Shown here piece after piece: positions 24,276 to 33,263 of a stretch of 33,391 nucleotides of DNA. The stretch's first letter is position 1, and every line of letters starts with the position of its first letter. The translations under genes were made by a program, and so were the position numbers. This DNA is from Candidatus Saccharimonadota bacterium. GTDB taxonomy: Bacteria; Patescibacteriota; Saccharimonadia; Saccharimonadales; Saccharimonadaceae. The notes below the pieces were generated by a model. That model was not told the origin of the DNA. It saw nothing but the letters and a program-made list of their open reading frames with translations, and ran no database searches. Where the stretch lies: contig CAJPPG010000006.1 of assembly GCA_905372495.1 (NCBI GenBank), forward strand, positions 1 through 33,391. The letters are read 5' to 3'.

Positions 24276-25454
24276 ATGAGAAAAGACGCCAAAAAGTCAT
24301 CTTCGAGTGCAAAAATTGTCATTATCCGCAATACCTCCCCACGAGTTTACGGAGGCGGCGAAACCTATCAATTAACTCTTTCCAGTCTATTGTCGACTCA
24401 TTCTTATCAACCGATTATCTTTAGTTCTTCAGAAAAACTCCTTGAGAATAGTAGGCGATCTAGTATCTCTTGTCAGCGGGCCCCCTTCCTCAAGCTTCAA
24501 AACTGGAGTGGTCTAAAAAACTTTCTACTTCCGCTCTATTTTCTGTGGCAACTCTACCTCTATTTTTGGTATCTCCATCAATTTAAGAATCTAAAGCCCA
24601 AGACTGTAATCGTTGAGTCTCGCGATGATTATCTTGCCGCCACGCTTGCGGCTAAAAAATTAGATATCCAAACTCTTTGGATCGATCACATGGATTTTCG
24701 TAGTTGGGTCCTTCAAAACGTTGAGAAGAAATACAAGAACTTTATTGGTAAAAGAATTTTGAAAGTTGCTCGCCTTGTTGATCGCATTATTTTTATTTCA
24801 AATTATGAACGTCAATTTTTTGAAGAACTCATCAAAAAGACTTCGTTACCACCTTTTCAAAATCTAACCACTATCAAGAATGGCGCCATCGATTCTTTTG
24901 ATGAATATCAAAAAATATCAGTAACTCCACAATCGTTTATCTATCTAGGCCGCCTTGAAGAATACAAGGGAATTAAGGAATTAATTGCCGCCTTTCAGGA
25001 GATCTCATCAAAGCATAAAGATGCCACCCTGCATATTTATGGTACCGGACCACTTGCTGATTACTGTAAGCAACATCAAACTTCACAAATTATCTATCCT
25101 GGTTTTACCGACCAACCCCTCGCTAAAGTTGCGGCCGCAGAAATTTTCGTCCTACCATCGTATATTGAGGGTCTGAGCCTCGCATTGATTGATGCTACCA
25201 TGCTAAAAAAGGCCATCATTACAACTAATATTGATGGCAATCCTGAAGTCGTCCAGGATTCTTTAAATGGGCTTCTTGTGCCCGCCAAAGATCAGCAGGC
25301 CCTTGCCCGCGCAATGAATAAACTTTTAGAGAACCCCACCCTAGTTCAAGAATTCGCCAGAGCCTCCAGAAAGAAGTATCTTAGAGATTTTGATTTTTCA
25401 AAAACTATTAAAGAACAGCTAATTCCAATAATAGAAGGTAAGAAACATGTCTAA
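24276..25454 (+). CDS. Glycosyltransferase family 4
   Basis: The 392-residue protein has the GT-B layout. The N-terminal Rossmann half holds the acceptor-side glycine loop RVYGGGETYQ. The C-terminal half holds YLGRLEEYKGIKELI, LHIYGTGPL and the nucleotide-sugar-binding stretch PSYIEGLSLALIDATMLKKAII with the paired acidic residues, then the NPEVV loop. It would transfer a sugar with retention of configuration from a nucleotide sugar to a lipid-linked glycan in the cytoplasm. It overlaps the next GT2 gene by eight bases, so the two are coupled. No Shine-Dalgarno sequence is present; the mRNA should be leaderless. Confidence 0.9.
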   Translation: MRKDAKKSSSSAKIVIIRNTSPRVYGGGETYQLTLSSLLSTHSYQPIIFSSSEKLLENSRRSSISCQRAPFLKLQNWSGLKNFLLPLYFLWQLYLYFWYLHQFKNLKPKTVIVESRDDYLAATLAAKKLDIQTLWIDHMDFRSWVLQNVEKKYKNFIGKRILKVARLVDRIIFISNYERQFFEELIKKTSLPPFQNLTTIKNGAIDSFDEYQKISVTPQSFIYLGRLEEYKGIKELIAAFQEISSKHKDATLHIYGTGPLADYCKQHQTSQIIYPGFTDQPLAKVAAAEIFVLPSYIEGLSLALIDATMLKKAIITTNIDGNPEVVQDSLNGLLVPAKDQQALARAMNKLLENPTLVQEFARASRKKYLRDFDFSKTIKEQLIPIIEGKKHV

Positions 25455-26430
25455 AAAACCATTAATTTCAGTTATTGTCCCAGCTTATAATGTTGAAGAA
25501 TATCTCGCTGCCTGTCTCGACTCTATTCTTCGGCAAACCTTTTCAGATTATGAAATCATCCTTATTGATGACGGTTCCACTGATCATACTGCAGAAATTA
25601 TTTCACAATATTCTTCTAATCCGCGTATTAGAGTTCATACCCAGCAAAATTCTGGTATCTCCGTTGCACGTAATCAGGGAATTAAAATGTCTCGTGGTCA
25701 ATATATTTGTTATATTGACAGTGATGATATTATTACTGAGACATATCTCGAAAAGCTCATTACTCCACTCATCCAGAATCCTGAAATTGATATCACTGTA
25801 TGTGGTTATCAAGAGGTTTATCAGACTCATCGTTCTCATCATATCCCATCCCCTAGAATCTCCTCTGGTTTTCAAGCTACTCAAGATTTTCTTATTAAGC
25901 AGCAAGATCTTGATATCCTAATTTGGAACAAAATGTATCGTAAGAATTTATTTACATCTCATCATATCCTCTATCCTGCTGGTCAAATTCATGAAGATAA
26001 TCTCACGACCTATAAGTTATTTTCTGTTGCAAAAAATATTCAATATTTGAAAGAAGAACTCTATTTTTATCAACGCAGAAATTCCTATATCACTAAAAAC
26101 TTTACTTCCGCTGAAAAAACTATAATCCGCCTTCAGGCTAAAGAACAAATGGCTAAAGAGGCAAAAATATTTCTCGCAACTCCTGAATACAAACTTATCT
26201 GCAATGTAGCACTAATTTTAGCGTACTTTGCCTATATCGATAACTCAATTACTCATCATATTGACCGAAAGTATTATAATCTATATCGTGAAAAGGCGCT
26301 CCGTGCTCTCATGATTAATAAAAAAAATCCCTATCTGACTAAAAAACTTCGTCTCTATTCCGTCCTGCTCTCCACTTCAAAGGGCTTTCTTTATCGTCTG
26401 TTTCGCAAAATTACCCTAAAACAGGTATAA
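25447..26430 (+). CDS. Glycosyltransferase family 2
   Basis: The 327-residue protein starts with the family pattern ISVIVPAYNVEEYL, has LIDDGSTD (39-46), the NSGISVARNQGI stretch and the metal-binding DSDD (91-94). The C-terminal third is basic with no membrane segment, so it should act at the inner face of the membrane on a lipid-linked acceptor. AAGGT before the ATG lies inside the end of the GT4 gene. Galactofuranosyltransferase activity is possible because galE and glf are close by, but the sequence alone does not show the sugar. Confidence 0.9.
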   Translation: MSKKPLISVIVPAYNVEEYLAACLDSILRQTFSDYEIILIDDGSTDHTAEIISQYSSNPRIRVHTQQNSGISVARNQGIKMSRGQYICYIDSDDIITETYLEKLITPLIQNPEIDITVCGYQEVYQTHRSHHIPSPRISSGFQATQDFLIKQQDLDILIWNKMYRKNLFTSHHILYPAGQIHEDNLTTYKLFSVAKNIQYLKEELYFYQRRNSYITKNFTSAEKTIIRLQAKEQMAKEAKIFLATPEYKLICNVALILAYFAYIDNSITHHIDRKYYNLYREKALRALMINKKNPYLTKKLRLYSVLLSTSKGFLYRLFRKITLKQV

Positions 26431-26431
26431 T
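26426..26431 (+). promoter_or_regulatory. -10 box of galE
   Basis: TATAAT overlaps the stop codon of the GT2 gene. The leader would be about 24 bases and carries AAGGAG (26451-26456) five bases before the ATG. Confidence 0.5.
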
Positions 26432-26461
26432 ATAGTTTAAAATCACCAAAAAGGAGTTAAC

Positions 26462-27463
26462 ATGAAAATTCTCGTCACCGGTGGTACCGGCTATATCGGC
26501 TCCCACACTGTTGTCGAACTGCAAAATCAAGGACACCAAGTCGAAATCCTCGATAATCTTTTTAATAGCAAGATTACTGTTCTCGATAAAATCAATCAAA
26601 TTACTGGTCAAACTCCAGTCTTCCAAAAGATTGATCTGCTCGACTATCCAAAAATGCACGAACTTTTTGCCGCCACGCAATTTGACGCCGTTATTCATTT
26701 TGCTGGCCTTAAGGCCGTTGCCGAATCCATTGAGCAGCCTCTTCGTTACTACGAAAATAACGTTACTGGTACGCTCAATCTTTTAAAGTGCATGGCTGAA
26801 TTTAAGGTTAATAAAATTATCTTCTCCTCATCCGCCACCGTCTATGGTAGTACTAACTCCGGCAAACTCGATGAATCAATGACCACTGGTGTTGGTATCA
26901 CTAATCCTTATGGTGAAACCAAGCATGTTATCGAGAAAATCCTTGAATCTGAAGCTATTGCTCGACCTGAGCTTTCAGTTGTTATCCTAAGATATTTTAA
27001 CCCAGTTGGCGCCCATGTCTCTGGTCTCCTCGGTGAGGATCCAAACGGTATTCCTAATAATCTTATGCCAGTCGTCATGCGCGTCGCTGAAGGCAAAATT
27101 AAAGAACTGCAAGTTTATGGTGACGATTATGATACCCCAGACGGTACCTGTATCCGTGATTATATTCATGTAGTGGATCTTGCCAAGGGACACCTCGCTG
27201 CCTTGAAAGCTACCGATACTCCAGGTGCTAAGATCTATAATCTAGGCTCTGGAAAGGGCTCCTCTGTTCTTGATATTATCAAAGCCTTTGAAGAGGCCAG
27301 TGGTAAACCGCTCCCACATCATATTACTGATCGTCGCCCTGGCGATCTTGCTGAAATCTTTGCTGATCCAAGTAAAGCTAAACGAGAACTTGGCTGGCAG
27401 ACCGAACTCACAGTCGCTGACGCCATGCGTGATACGATTAACTTCCTTAACCACCAAAATTAA
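26462..27463 (+). CDS. galE: UDP-glucose 4-epimerase
   Basis: GalE interconverts UDP-glucose and UDP-galactose. The 333-residue protein is a short-chain dehydrogenase/epimerase: NAD loop TGGTGYIGSH (6-15), the Ser-containing FSSSATVYG, the catalytic Tyr-x3-Lys in NPYGETK, then RYFNPVGAH and CIRDYIHVVDLAKGH typical of GalE. It gives UDP-galactopyranose, the substrate of the UDP-galactopyranose mutase encoded at 30175. Some GalE relatives act on GlcNAc/GalNAc instead, which the sequence does not exclude. Confidence 0.93.
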   Translation: MKILVTGGTGYIGSHTVVELQNQGHQVEILDNLFNSKITVLDKINQITGQTPVFQKIDLLDYPKMHELFAATQFDAVIHFAGLKAVAESIEQPLRYYENNVTGTLNLLKCMAEFKVNKIIFSSSATVYGSTNSGKLDESMTTGVGITNPYGETKHVIEKILESEAIARPELSVVILRYFNPVGAHVSGLLGEDPNGIPNNLMPVVMRVAEGKIKELQVYGDDYDTPDGTCIRDYIHVVDLAKGHLAALKATDTPGAKIYNLGSGKGSSVLDIIKAFEEASGKPLPHHITDRRPGDLAEIFADPSKAKRELGWQTELTVADAMRDTINFLNHQN

Positions 27464-27477
27464 TTTTAATTAAGGAT

Positions 27478-27508
27478 AAAAATATCGAACTTGAGGCTCG
27501 ATATTTTT
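27478..27508. terminator. Bidirectional terminator between galE and a GT2 gene
   Basis: An 11-base stem, AAAAATATCGA (27478-27488) with TCGATATTTTT (27498-27508), encloses a nine-base loop. A- and T-runs on the two sides serve both convergent genes. Confidence 0.85.
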
Positions 27509-27530
27509 AAATCCATGATTTAAGCTAAAC

Positions 27531-28469
27531 TTATTTTCGAATTTTCGCTGCCAAACTTGCAAAAGGCAGGACTAGTGGATTTAAATATTTCCATTTTTCA
27601 GTCAATCTCTGATTGCTTCTTGCCACCGCCAGGGCGTGTGAAATACGCCAACGTATCATCACTCGTGATAACCAATATTTTTGATCTCTAGTCGGATTAT
27701 CTCCCACCCATCTTTTAAGATAATCAAAACTTCTTTGCCAATTTTCCCATGGTAGGGAAGAACTCGCTACTGTACTAGTTTCAGTTCCATAATGATAAAT
27801 ATAGTATGGTTTTGCTAAGAATTTCAGTCCCAAAAAACCTTCACGTCTGGCACATTCAAGATACTGTAAGACAAAATTTGTGTCTTCAGCAAAGTCCCAA
27901 CCGAGCGGAAACTTCAAGTCATACTTTTTAATAATCTCCGTCCGAAACATCTTATTAACCGATGCGTATAATCGTCCATCCGAGGCCAAATTCTTCAAAA
28001 TATAGGTTTTAAAATCCTCGTCCGCTTTACGTTCTTCTATTTGGTTTGTGAACATCTCTTTTTCAGTTTTTTGATGAATTCTCTTGTAAAGAAATCCGGC
28101 AGTTGCTACTGCTACGCCGTCCTTGTCTAGAAGTTGGCTCATTTCAGTTAAGTATTTTCTGGATACTGTATCATCAGAATCAATAAAAGCTACAAACTCT
28201 CCATGCATCCTTTTTAGTGCCGCATTTCTTGCGGCGGCTGGCCCAGCATTTTCTTGTTGAATTAAAATAATTTTTTTTCTAGAATCTGTCAGTTTTTGTT
28301 GACGGCAAAACTCTGATAATAGGGAAAAGCTATCATCTTTTGAACCGTCATCCACACAGATAATCTCCAAGTTCTCATAACTATCTTTTACTAGTGAATT
28401 TAGTAATTTCACGGCCTTGTCTCCCGTATTATAGATCGGGATAATAATCGAGATTAGAGGAGTCTTCAT
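27531..28469 (-). CDS. Glycosyltransferase family 2
   Basis: The 312-residue protein has ISIIIPIYNTGDKA, VDDGSKDD (39-46), ENAGPAAARNAAL and the metal-binding DSDD (97-100), followed by an acceptor half with GWDFAEDTNF, which supplies the usual ED catalytic-base motif. No membrane segment is present. It resembles capsule and teichoic-type GT2 enzymes. It is a single-gene unit on the - strand between galE and the ABC exporter. The start lies six bases after an extended -10, so no leader is expected. Confidence 0.9.
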   Translation of the reverse strand: MKTPLISIIIPIYNTGDKAVKLLNSLVKDSYENLEIICVDDGSKDDSFSLLSEFCRQQKLTDSRKKIILIQQENAGPAAARNAALKRMHGEFVAFIDSDDTVSRKYLTEMSQLLDKDGVAVATAGFLYKRIHQKTEKEMFTNQIEERKADEDFKTYILKNLASDGRLYASVNKMFRTEIIKKYDLKFPLGWDFAEDTNFVLQYLECARREGFLGLKFLAKPYYIYHYGTETSTVASSSLPWENWQRSFDYLKRWVGDNPTRDQKYWLSRVMIRWRISHALAVARSNQRLTEKWKYLNPLVLPFASLAAKIRK

Positions 28470-28475
28470 GTGCCT

Positions 28476-28484
28476 ATTGTACCA
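28476..28484 (-). promoter_or_regulatory. Extended -10 promoter of the - strand GT2 gene
   Basis: On the - strand this reads TGGTACAAT and ends six bases before the ATG at 28469, placing the first transcribed base at the A of ATG. Confidence 0.6.
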
Positions 28485-28515
28485 TTATGAAAATATTTTT
28501 TGTCCAACTTCTCTA

Positions 28516-28524
28516 TGGTATAAT
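28516..28524 (+). promoter_or_regulatory. Extended -10 promoter of the ABC exporter operon
   Basis: TGGTATAAT ends seven bases before the permease ATG at 28532. No -35 box or Shine-Dalgarno sequence is visible; leaderless start predicted. Confidence 0.7.
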
Positions 28525-28531
28525 TTAAGAT

Positions 28532-29344
28532 ATGAAAATCCCTAATCTTGGTAGTCGCAAAAACCGTATTCTCTTAAAAGAGCTCGTCAAAACTGATTTT
28601 AAGCTACGTTATCAAGGTTCTCTGCTTGGGTACCTTTGGGCAGTTTTACGTCCCATGATGCTATTTGCCATTCTTTATGTGGTCTTTGCAAAAATTCTTA
28701 AAATGGGCAGCGACATCCCGCATTACCCAGTCTATCTCCTAGCCGGCACTGTTCTTTGGAGTTTCTTCTCTGAATGTACTAACCAAGGCATTCAAGCCAT
28801 CGTTGCTCGTGGTGATCTTCTACGTAAAATCAGTTTTCCAAAATGGATCATTGTTGTTTCCGCCACCGTCACCGCTCTGATTAATTTTCTGATCAATCTA
28901 GGCGTCGTCATTATTTTTGCTCTCATTAATGGTGTGACTCCAAGTCTTGGTTGGCTCTTAGTTCCATTTATTATTCTCGAGCTTTATCTTCTCTCTCTCG
29001 GCATTTCTTTCTTTCTTGGCGCCATCAATGTCAAATTTCGTGATATCTCCTCCATTTGGGAAGTTTTTATGCAAGCTCTCTTTTATGCCGTACCAGTCAT
29101 CTATCCTATCACTATGGTCGCCAGCGCTAGTCCGCTCGCCGCTAAGATTTTTCTCCTAAATCCAATCGCCCAGGTCATACAAGACGTACGTTACTTCCTT
29201 ATCACTGATCAAACTATCACCACCTGGAATTATCTTGAAAATCGTTTTCTTTGTCTTATCCCGCTCGGTCTTGTTCTTATCGTTATTATTTTGGGTGGTA
29301 TTTATTTCAGAAAGAGATCTAAATATTTTGCGGAGGAGGCCTAA
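28532..29344 (+). CDS. Polysaccharide ABC exporter, permease (Wzm/TagG type)
   Basis: The 270-residue ABC-2 permease has six membrane segments. Its start (LLKELVKTDFKLRYQGSLLGYLWAVL-type) has the amphipathic LRYQGSLLGYLW motif common to Wzm, TagG and RfbA-type permeases, and LLRKISFPKWIIV and NVKFRDI follow in the expected places. With the ATPase encoded next, it would move a polyprenyl-diphosphate-linked glycan from the inner to the outer face of the membrane. It overlaps the ATPase gene by three bases (TAATG). Confidence 0.92.
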   Translation: MKIPNLGSRKNRILLKELVKTDFKLRYQGSLLGYLWAVLRPMMLFAILYVVFAKILKMGSDIPHYPVYLLAGTVLWSFFSECTNQGIQAIVARGDLLRKISFPKWIIVVSATVTALINFLINLGVVIIFALINGVTPSLGWLLVPFIILELYLLSLGISFFLGAINVKFRDISSIWEVFMQALFYAVPVIYPITMVASASPLAAKIFLLNPIAQVIQDVRYFLITDQTITTWNYLENRFLCLIPLGLVLIVIILGGIYFRKRSKYFAEEA

Positions 29345-30159
29345 TGTCTAAACAGAATCAAAAAGAGCATAAGAAATCAAAAAAATCTTCAGACTCTAAA
29401 AAAGCCTCATCTCGAAAGTCAATTGAAGTATTACAGGATATTATTGTTGTTGATCATCTCTCGAAGAGCTTCAAGCTTCCCACGGAGCGCTCCTGGGGCT
29501 TAAAGCAAGTCATCTTTAATCGTCTCAAAGGAATCAAAGGTTACACTAAACAAGAAGTTCTCAAAGATATTAGTTTTACGGTGAAAAAAGGAGAATTTCT
29601 TGGTATTGTTGGTCGTAATGGTTCTGGTAAGTCTACTCTACTCAAAATTCTTGCCCAGATCTATACCCCTGATTCTGGCTCAATCACCGTTGGTGGCTCC
29701 CTGGTTCCTTTTATTGAACTTGGCGTAGGTTTTAATCCTGAACTCACTGGTCGCGAAAATGTTTATATGAACGGCGCCATGCTTGGTTTTTCCAATGAAG
29801 AAATGGACCAAATGTTTGATGATATTGTCCAATTTGCCGAATTAGCCCCCTTCATGGATCAAAAACTCAAAAATTATTCTTCTGGCATGCAGGTTCGTCT
29901 CGCTTTTTCCATTGCCATTCGTGCTCGCGGTGACATTCTTATCCTGGATGAAATTCTTGCTGTCGGTGATGCTGCCTTTCAGGAGAAATGTAACCAGTAT
30001 TTTGCCTCCCTTAATAAAAATCAGACTATTATTCTCGTCACCCATTCTATGGAAAATGTTCGCCAGTTTTGCGATCGTGCCATCCTTATTGATCAAGGAA
30101 AAATTATTAAAGAAGGTGATCCCGAAGTCGTCGCTGATGCATATCTCAAACTATTTTGA
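29344..30159 (+). CDS. Polysaccharide ABC exporter, ATPase (Wzt/TagH type)
   Basis: The 271-residue protein has Walker A GRNGSGKST (90-98), a Q-loop region, the signature YSSGMQ (178-183), Walker B ILILDE (198-203) and an H-loop (VTHSME). The first 25 residues are Lys/Ser-rich and not part of the fold. There is no C-terminal carbohydrate-binding domain of the kind found in E. coli O9a Wzt, so export probably does not depend on recognising a capped chain end, as in the O2a and mycobacterial type. GGAGGAGG precedes the overlapping ATG. The stop is TGA, which shows TGA is a stop in this organism. Confidence 0.93.
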   Translation: MSKQNQKEHKKSKKSSDSKKASSRKSIEVLQDIIVVDHLSKSFKLPTERSWGLKQVIFNRLKGIKGYTKQEVLKDISFTVKKGEFLGIVGRNGSGKSTLLKILAQIYTPDSGSITVGGSLVPFIELGVGFNPELTGRENVYMNGAMLGFSNEEMDQMFDDIVQFAELAPFMDQKLKNYSSGMQVRLAFSIAIRARGDILILDEILAVGDAAFQEKCNQYFASLNKNQTIILVTHSMENVRQFCDRAILIDQGKIIKEGDPEVVADAYLKLF

Positions 30160-30174
30160 AAAGAAAGGAAAAAT

Positions 30175-31314
30175 ATGAATTACGATTACCTTATTGTCGG
30201 TGCCGGCTTCTTTGGTGCCACTGTTGCCGAGCGCCTCGCTGCCGCCGGCAAGAAAGTTTTAATTATTGATCGTCGCCCTCATCTTGCTGGTAATGCCTAT
30301 TCTTATACGGATCAAGAAACTGGAATCGAAATTCATCAGTACGGTTCACATATTTTTCATACCGAAAGTGACGAAGTTTGGGATTATATTACTAAATTTA
30401 CCGAATTTAATGATTACGTCCACACCGTTCCGACTCGTCATGAAGGTAAACTCTATCCTATGCCAATTAATCTTGATACCATTAATCTTCTCTATGGCAA
30501 AAATTTTACTGCCGAGGAGGCAAAGTCTTTTATTGCTGAAGAGATTAAAAAAGATATTGAAAAATATCAAATTAAAGAGCCTAAGAATTTTGAAGAAAAG
30601 GGAATTACTTTAATTGGTGAAAAGCTTTACCAAGCCTTCATCAAGAATTACACTGAAAAACAATGGGGGACTGATGCTAAAAATCTCAGTGCCGAAATTT
30701 TAAAACGCATTCCAGTTCGTTTTGATCATGATAATCGATATTTTGCTTCTGCTAAACATCAAGGTATTCCAAAAACTGGCTATACTAAAATCGTTGAAAA
30801 TATGCTCCAATCAGAAAATATTGAAGTTCGCTTAGGCACTAGTTTTAAAGATGTCGAATCGGAAATCGAGGGAATCAAAGTGATCTATACTGGCCCCGTT
30901 GATGAGCTTTTAAATTACGAATTGGGCATTTTGCCTTATCGCAGTCTTCGTTTTGAAACCGAGTGGACCGAAAAAGAACTTGGGCATGCCGTGGTTAATG
31001 AAGCTGACAAAAATGTACCGTATACCAGAACTCATGATTATAAGTATTATCAAATTCATCAACCTGAAGTTCTAGCTTCCAAAAAATCTTATCTTTGCAG
31101 GGAATATCCAGCTGATTATAAAGTCGGTAAAGAAGCTTATTATCCAGTTAATAATGCTGAGTCTAAAGCTCTCTATCAACAATATCTAGACCTCCTAAAA
31201 GAGCGCTATCCAAATATCATTCTTGGTGGCCGCCTCGGCGCCTATCGTTATTGGGATATGGATGTTGCTATTAAAAATGCCCTTGACCTTGCCTCCTCTA
31301 TCCTTAAAAAATAA
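30175..31314 (+). CDS. glf: UDP-galactopyranose mutase
   Basis: Glf is a flavoenzyme that converts UDP-galactopyranose to UDP-galactofuranose. The 379-residue protein starts with the FAD loop VGAGFFGATVAERLAAAG (8-25) and RRPHLAGNAYSY, then HQYGSHIFHT, KNYTEKQWG and RIPVRFDHDNRYF, all specific to the family, and ends with GRLGAYRYWDMDVAI. An AAAGGA ribosome-binding site lies just before the ATG. It follows the exporter ATPase by 15 bases, so it belongs to the same operon. Its presence is strong evidence that the exported glycan contains galactofuranose. Confidence 0.96.
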   Translation: MNYDYLIVGAGFFGATVAERLAAAGKKVLIIDRRPHLAGNAYSYTDQETGIEIHQYGSHIFHTESDEVWDYITKFTEFNDYVHTVPTRHEGKLYPMPINLDTINLLYGKNFTAEEAKSFIAEEIKKDIEKYQIKEPKNFEEKGITLIGEKLYQAFIKNYTEKQWGTDAKNLSAEILKRIPVRFDHDNRYFASAKHQGIPKTGYTKIVENMLQSENIEVRLGTSFKDVESEIEGIKVIYTGPVDELLNYELGILPYRSLRFETEWTEKELGHAVVNEADKNVPYTRTHDYKYYQIHQPEVLASKKSYLCREYPADYKVGKEAYYPVNNAESKALYQQYLDLLKERYPNIILGGRLGAYRYWDMDVAIKNALDLASSILKK

Positions 31315-31341
31315 ATTGATTCTTTATAATCTAATTCATAG

Positions 31342-31350
31342 TGTTATAAT
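31342..31350 (+). promoter_or_regulatory. Extended -10 promoter of glmS
   Basis: TGTTATAAT is a perfect TGn-extended -10. The leader would be about 17 bases and carries AAGGAGG seven bases before the ATG at 31374. It is too short for a glmS ribozyme. Confidence 0.7.
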
Positions 31351-31373
31351 ACCTTCATTAAGGAGGTTTACTT

Positions 31374-33197
31374 ATGTGTGGAATTGTTGGATATGTTGGT
31401 GAAAAAGATGCTCAGGAGTTTCTTTTGCAAGGCCTTAAGCGCCTCGAATATCGTGGCTACGATTCGGCTGGCATTGTTACTTTAAATCAAGAGAAACAGC
31501 CTACCTTACTTCGAGCTGTTGGTAAAATCAAAAACCTTGAGGAAAAAATTAAAGATCATCGTACCTCAGATCATCTTGGCATTGGTCATACTCGTTGGGC
31601 TACGCACGGTAATCCAACTGAAAATAATGCACATCCTCATCAGGCTGGCTCAATTTTTCTTGTTCATAATGGCATTATTGAGAATTACCAAGATCTCAAA
31701 AAGCAACTTACTTCTCATAAATTTCAATCAGACACTGACACAGAGGTTTTGGCTGCCCTTATTGATAGTTTTTATCAGGCCGGTAAATACTCTCTTGAAG
31801 ATGCAGTTACTCAGGCCCTCAAGCTAGTTAAAGGTACTTTCGGTATTGCTGTTCTTAGTGTTCTCGACCCAGAACATCTTGTAGTAGCCCGTTCTGGCTC
31901 TCCTCTTGTTATTGGTGTTGGTGATCAGGAAACCCTTATTGCTTCTGATGCTTCCGCTCTCGTTGGTTACACGAAAAAGGCAATCTACCTCAATGATGGT
32001 GAGATTGCTCTAATTTCCAAAAATCATATCGAAGTTAAGACTCTTGATTTGCAGCCAGTCTCCGCTCAAGTTGAAGAAATTCTCACCGACCTTTCTGCTA
32101 TCCAAAAAGGCGGCTATGATCATTTTCTACTTAAAGAGATTATGGAACAGCCAACCAGCCTTAAAGAAACCTTAAGAGGTCGCATCAATCAGCTAGATCA
32201 CCTTGTCCATCTTGGTGGCCCCGGCCTTACTTCTAAAGAGCTCAAATCCATCCACCATCTTATTATGGTCGGTTGTGGCACCGCCTATTATGCTGCTCAA
32301 ACTGCCGCTTATCTTCTCGAGCAGTTTTTACCCGATGTTACGATTGAGCCAGTTATTGCTTCCGAATATCGCTATCGTCACGCCTATATCCCTGATCATT
32401 CAGTTGCTCTCATCATTTCTCAGTCTGGAGAAACTGCCGATACTCTAGCCTGTCTTCGTGAAATCAAGGGGCAGGGAATTAAAACCATCGGTATCGTTAA
32501 TGCTATTGGTTCTACTATCGCCCGCGAGGTAGACGGTGGTACTTATGTTCATGCCGGCCCTGAGATTTCTGTCGCCAGCACCAAGGCCTTCACTTCGCAG
32601 GTCACCGCTCTTTTGATGTTTGGTCTAACCATTGCTGAAGCAAAAGGTGTAAATTCACGCCTCCTTGCGCCAATTATTGATGAAATTGCCCAGCTCCCTG
32701 ATGAAATTGCTAGAATTCTTCATTCAGCTAACTCTTGCTTATCTAATCTCGCGCAACAATACAAAGATTATCAACACGCCATTTACCTTGGCCGCGATGT
32801 CAATTATCCCATCGCCCTTGAAGGAGCTTTAAAACTAAAAGAAATTTCTTATATTGATGCAAACGCTTATCCCACTGGTGAGCTCAAGCATGGCCCCATT
32901 GCTCTTATTGATGACCGCTTCTTCGAGGTTGTAATTTTACAGTCTGGCTTCCTCTTCCAAAAATCGCTCTCTGGTATTCAAGAAGTCTTAGCTCGTGGTG
33001 GACATGTTATTGTTTTTACAGATACTGATTTTGATCTTCCGGTAGAATCTATCGTTAAAATTGATACAAACTTCACCATCCTCACTCCTATTCTCTTTAA
33101 TCTCCTAAATCAACTCTTTGCCTATCATATGGCTGTAGCTAAGGGTAATAACGTCGACCAACCCCGCAATCTTGCTAAATCGGTGACCGTTGAATAA
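31374..33197 (+). CDS. glmS: Glutamine--fructose-6-phosphate aminotransferase
   Basis: GlmS makes glucosamine 6-phosphate, the first committed step to UDP-GlcNAc for peptidoglycan and glycans. The 607-residue length is standard. The N-terminal glutaminase begins MCGIVGYVG with Cys2 as nucleophile and has GHTRWATHG and HNGIIENY. Two sugar-isomerase domains follow, with GCGTAYYAA, SQSGETADT and SVASTKAFTSQ in the first and ALEGALKLKEISYIDA and GELKHGPIAL in the second. The end NLAKSVTVE is the usual family tail. It has its own promoter and a strong ribosome-binding site. Confidence 0.97.
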   Translation: MCGIVGYVGEKDAQEFLLQGLKRLEYRGYDSAGIVTLNQEKQPTLLRAVGKIKNLEEKIKDHRTSDHLGIGHTRWATHGNPTENNAHPHQAGSIFLVHNGIIENYQDLKKQLTSHKFQSDTDTEVLAALIDSFYQAGKYSLEDAVTQALKLVKGTFGIAVLSVLDPEHLVVARSGSPLVIGVGDQETLIASDASALVGYTKKAIYLNDGEIALISKNHIEVKTLDLQPVSAQVEEILTDLSAIQKGGYDHFLLKEIMEQPTSLKETLRGRINQLDHLVHLGGPGLTSKELKSIHHLIMVGCGTAYYAAQTAAYLLEQFLPDVTIEPVIASEYRYRHAYIPDHSVALIISQSGETADTLACLREIKGQGIKTIGIVNAIGSTIAREVDGGTYVHAGPEISVASTKAFTSQVTALLMFGLTIAEAKGVNSRLLAPIIDEIAQLPDEIARILHSANSCLSNLAQQYKDYQHAIYLGRDVNYPIALEGALKLKEISYIDANAYPTGELKHGPIALIDDRFFEVVILQSGFLFQKSLSGIQEVLARGGHVIVFTDTDFDLPVESIVKIDTNFTILTPILFNLLNQLFAYHMAVAKGNNVDQPRNLAKSVTVE

Positions 33198-33249
33198 TTT
33201 TTATATTCTTCTTATGTCTTAAACCCTGTACCTTTTGCTCTTTCTAGAG

Positions 33250-33255
33250 TAAAAT
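33250..33255 (+). promoter_or_regulatory. -10 box of the sugar transferase gene
   Basis: TAAAAT ends eight bases before the ATG at 33264, giving a leader of one or two bases. Confidence 0.45.
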
Positions 33256-33263
33256 AGCTGTAA

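Noticed and set aside
31315..31373. glmS ribozyme or riboswitch upstream of glmS
   Set aside because: The leader after the extended -10 is about 17 bases, far too short for a glmS ribozyme.
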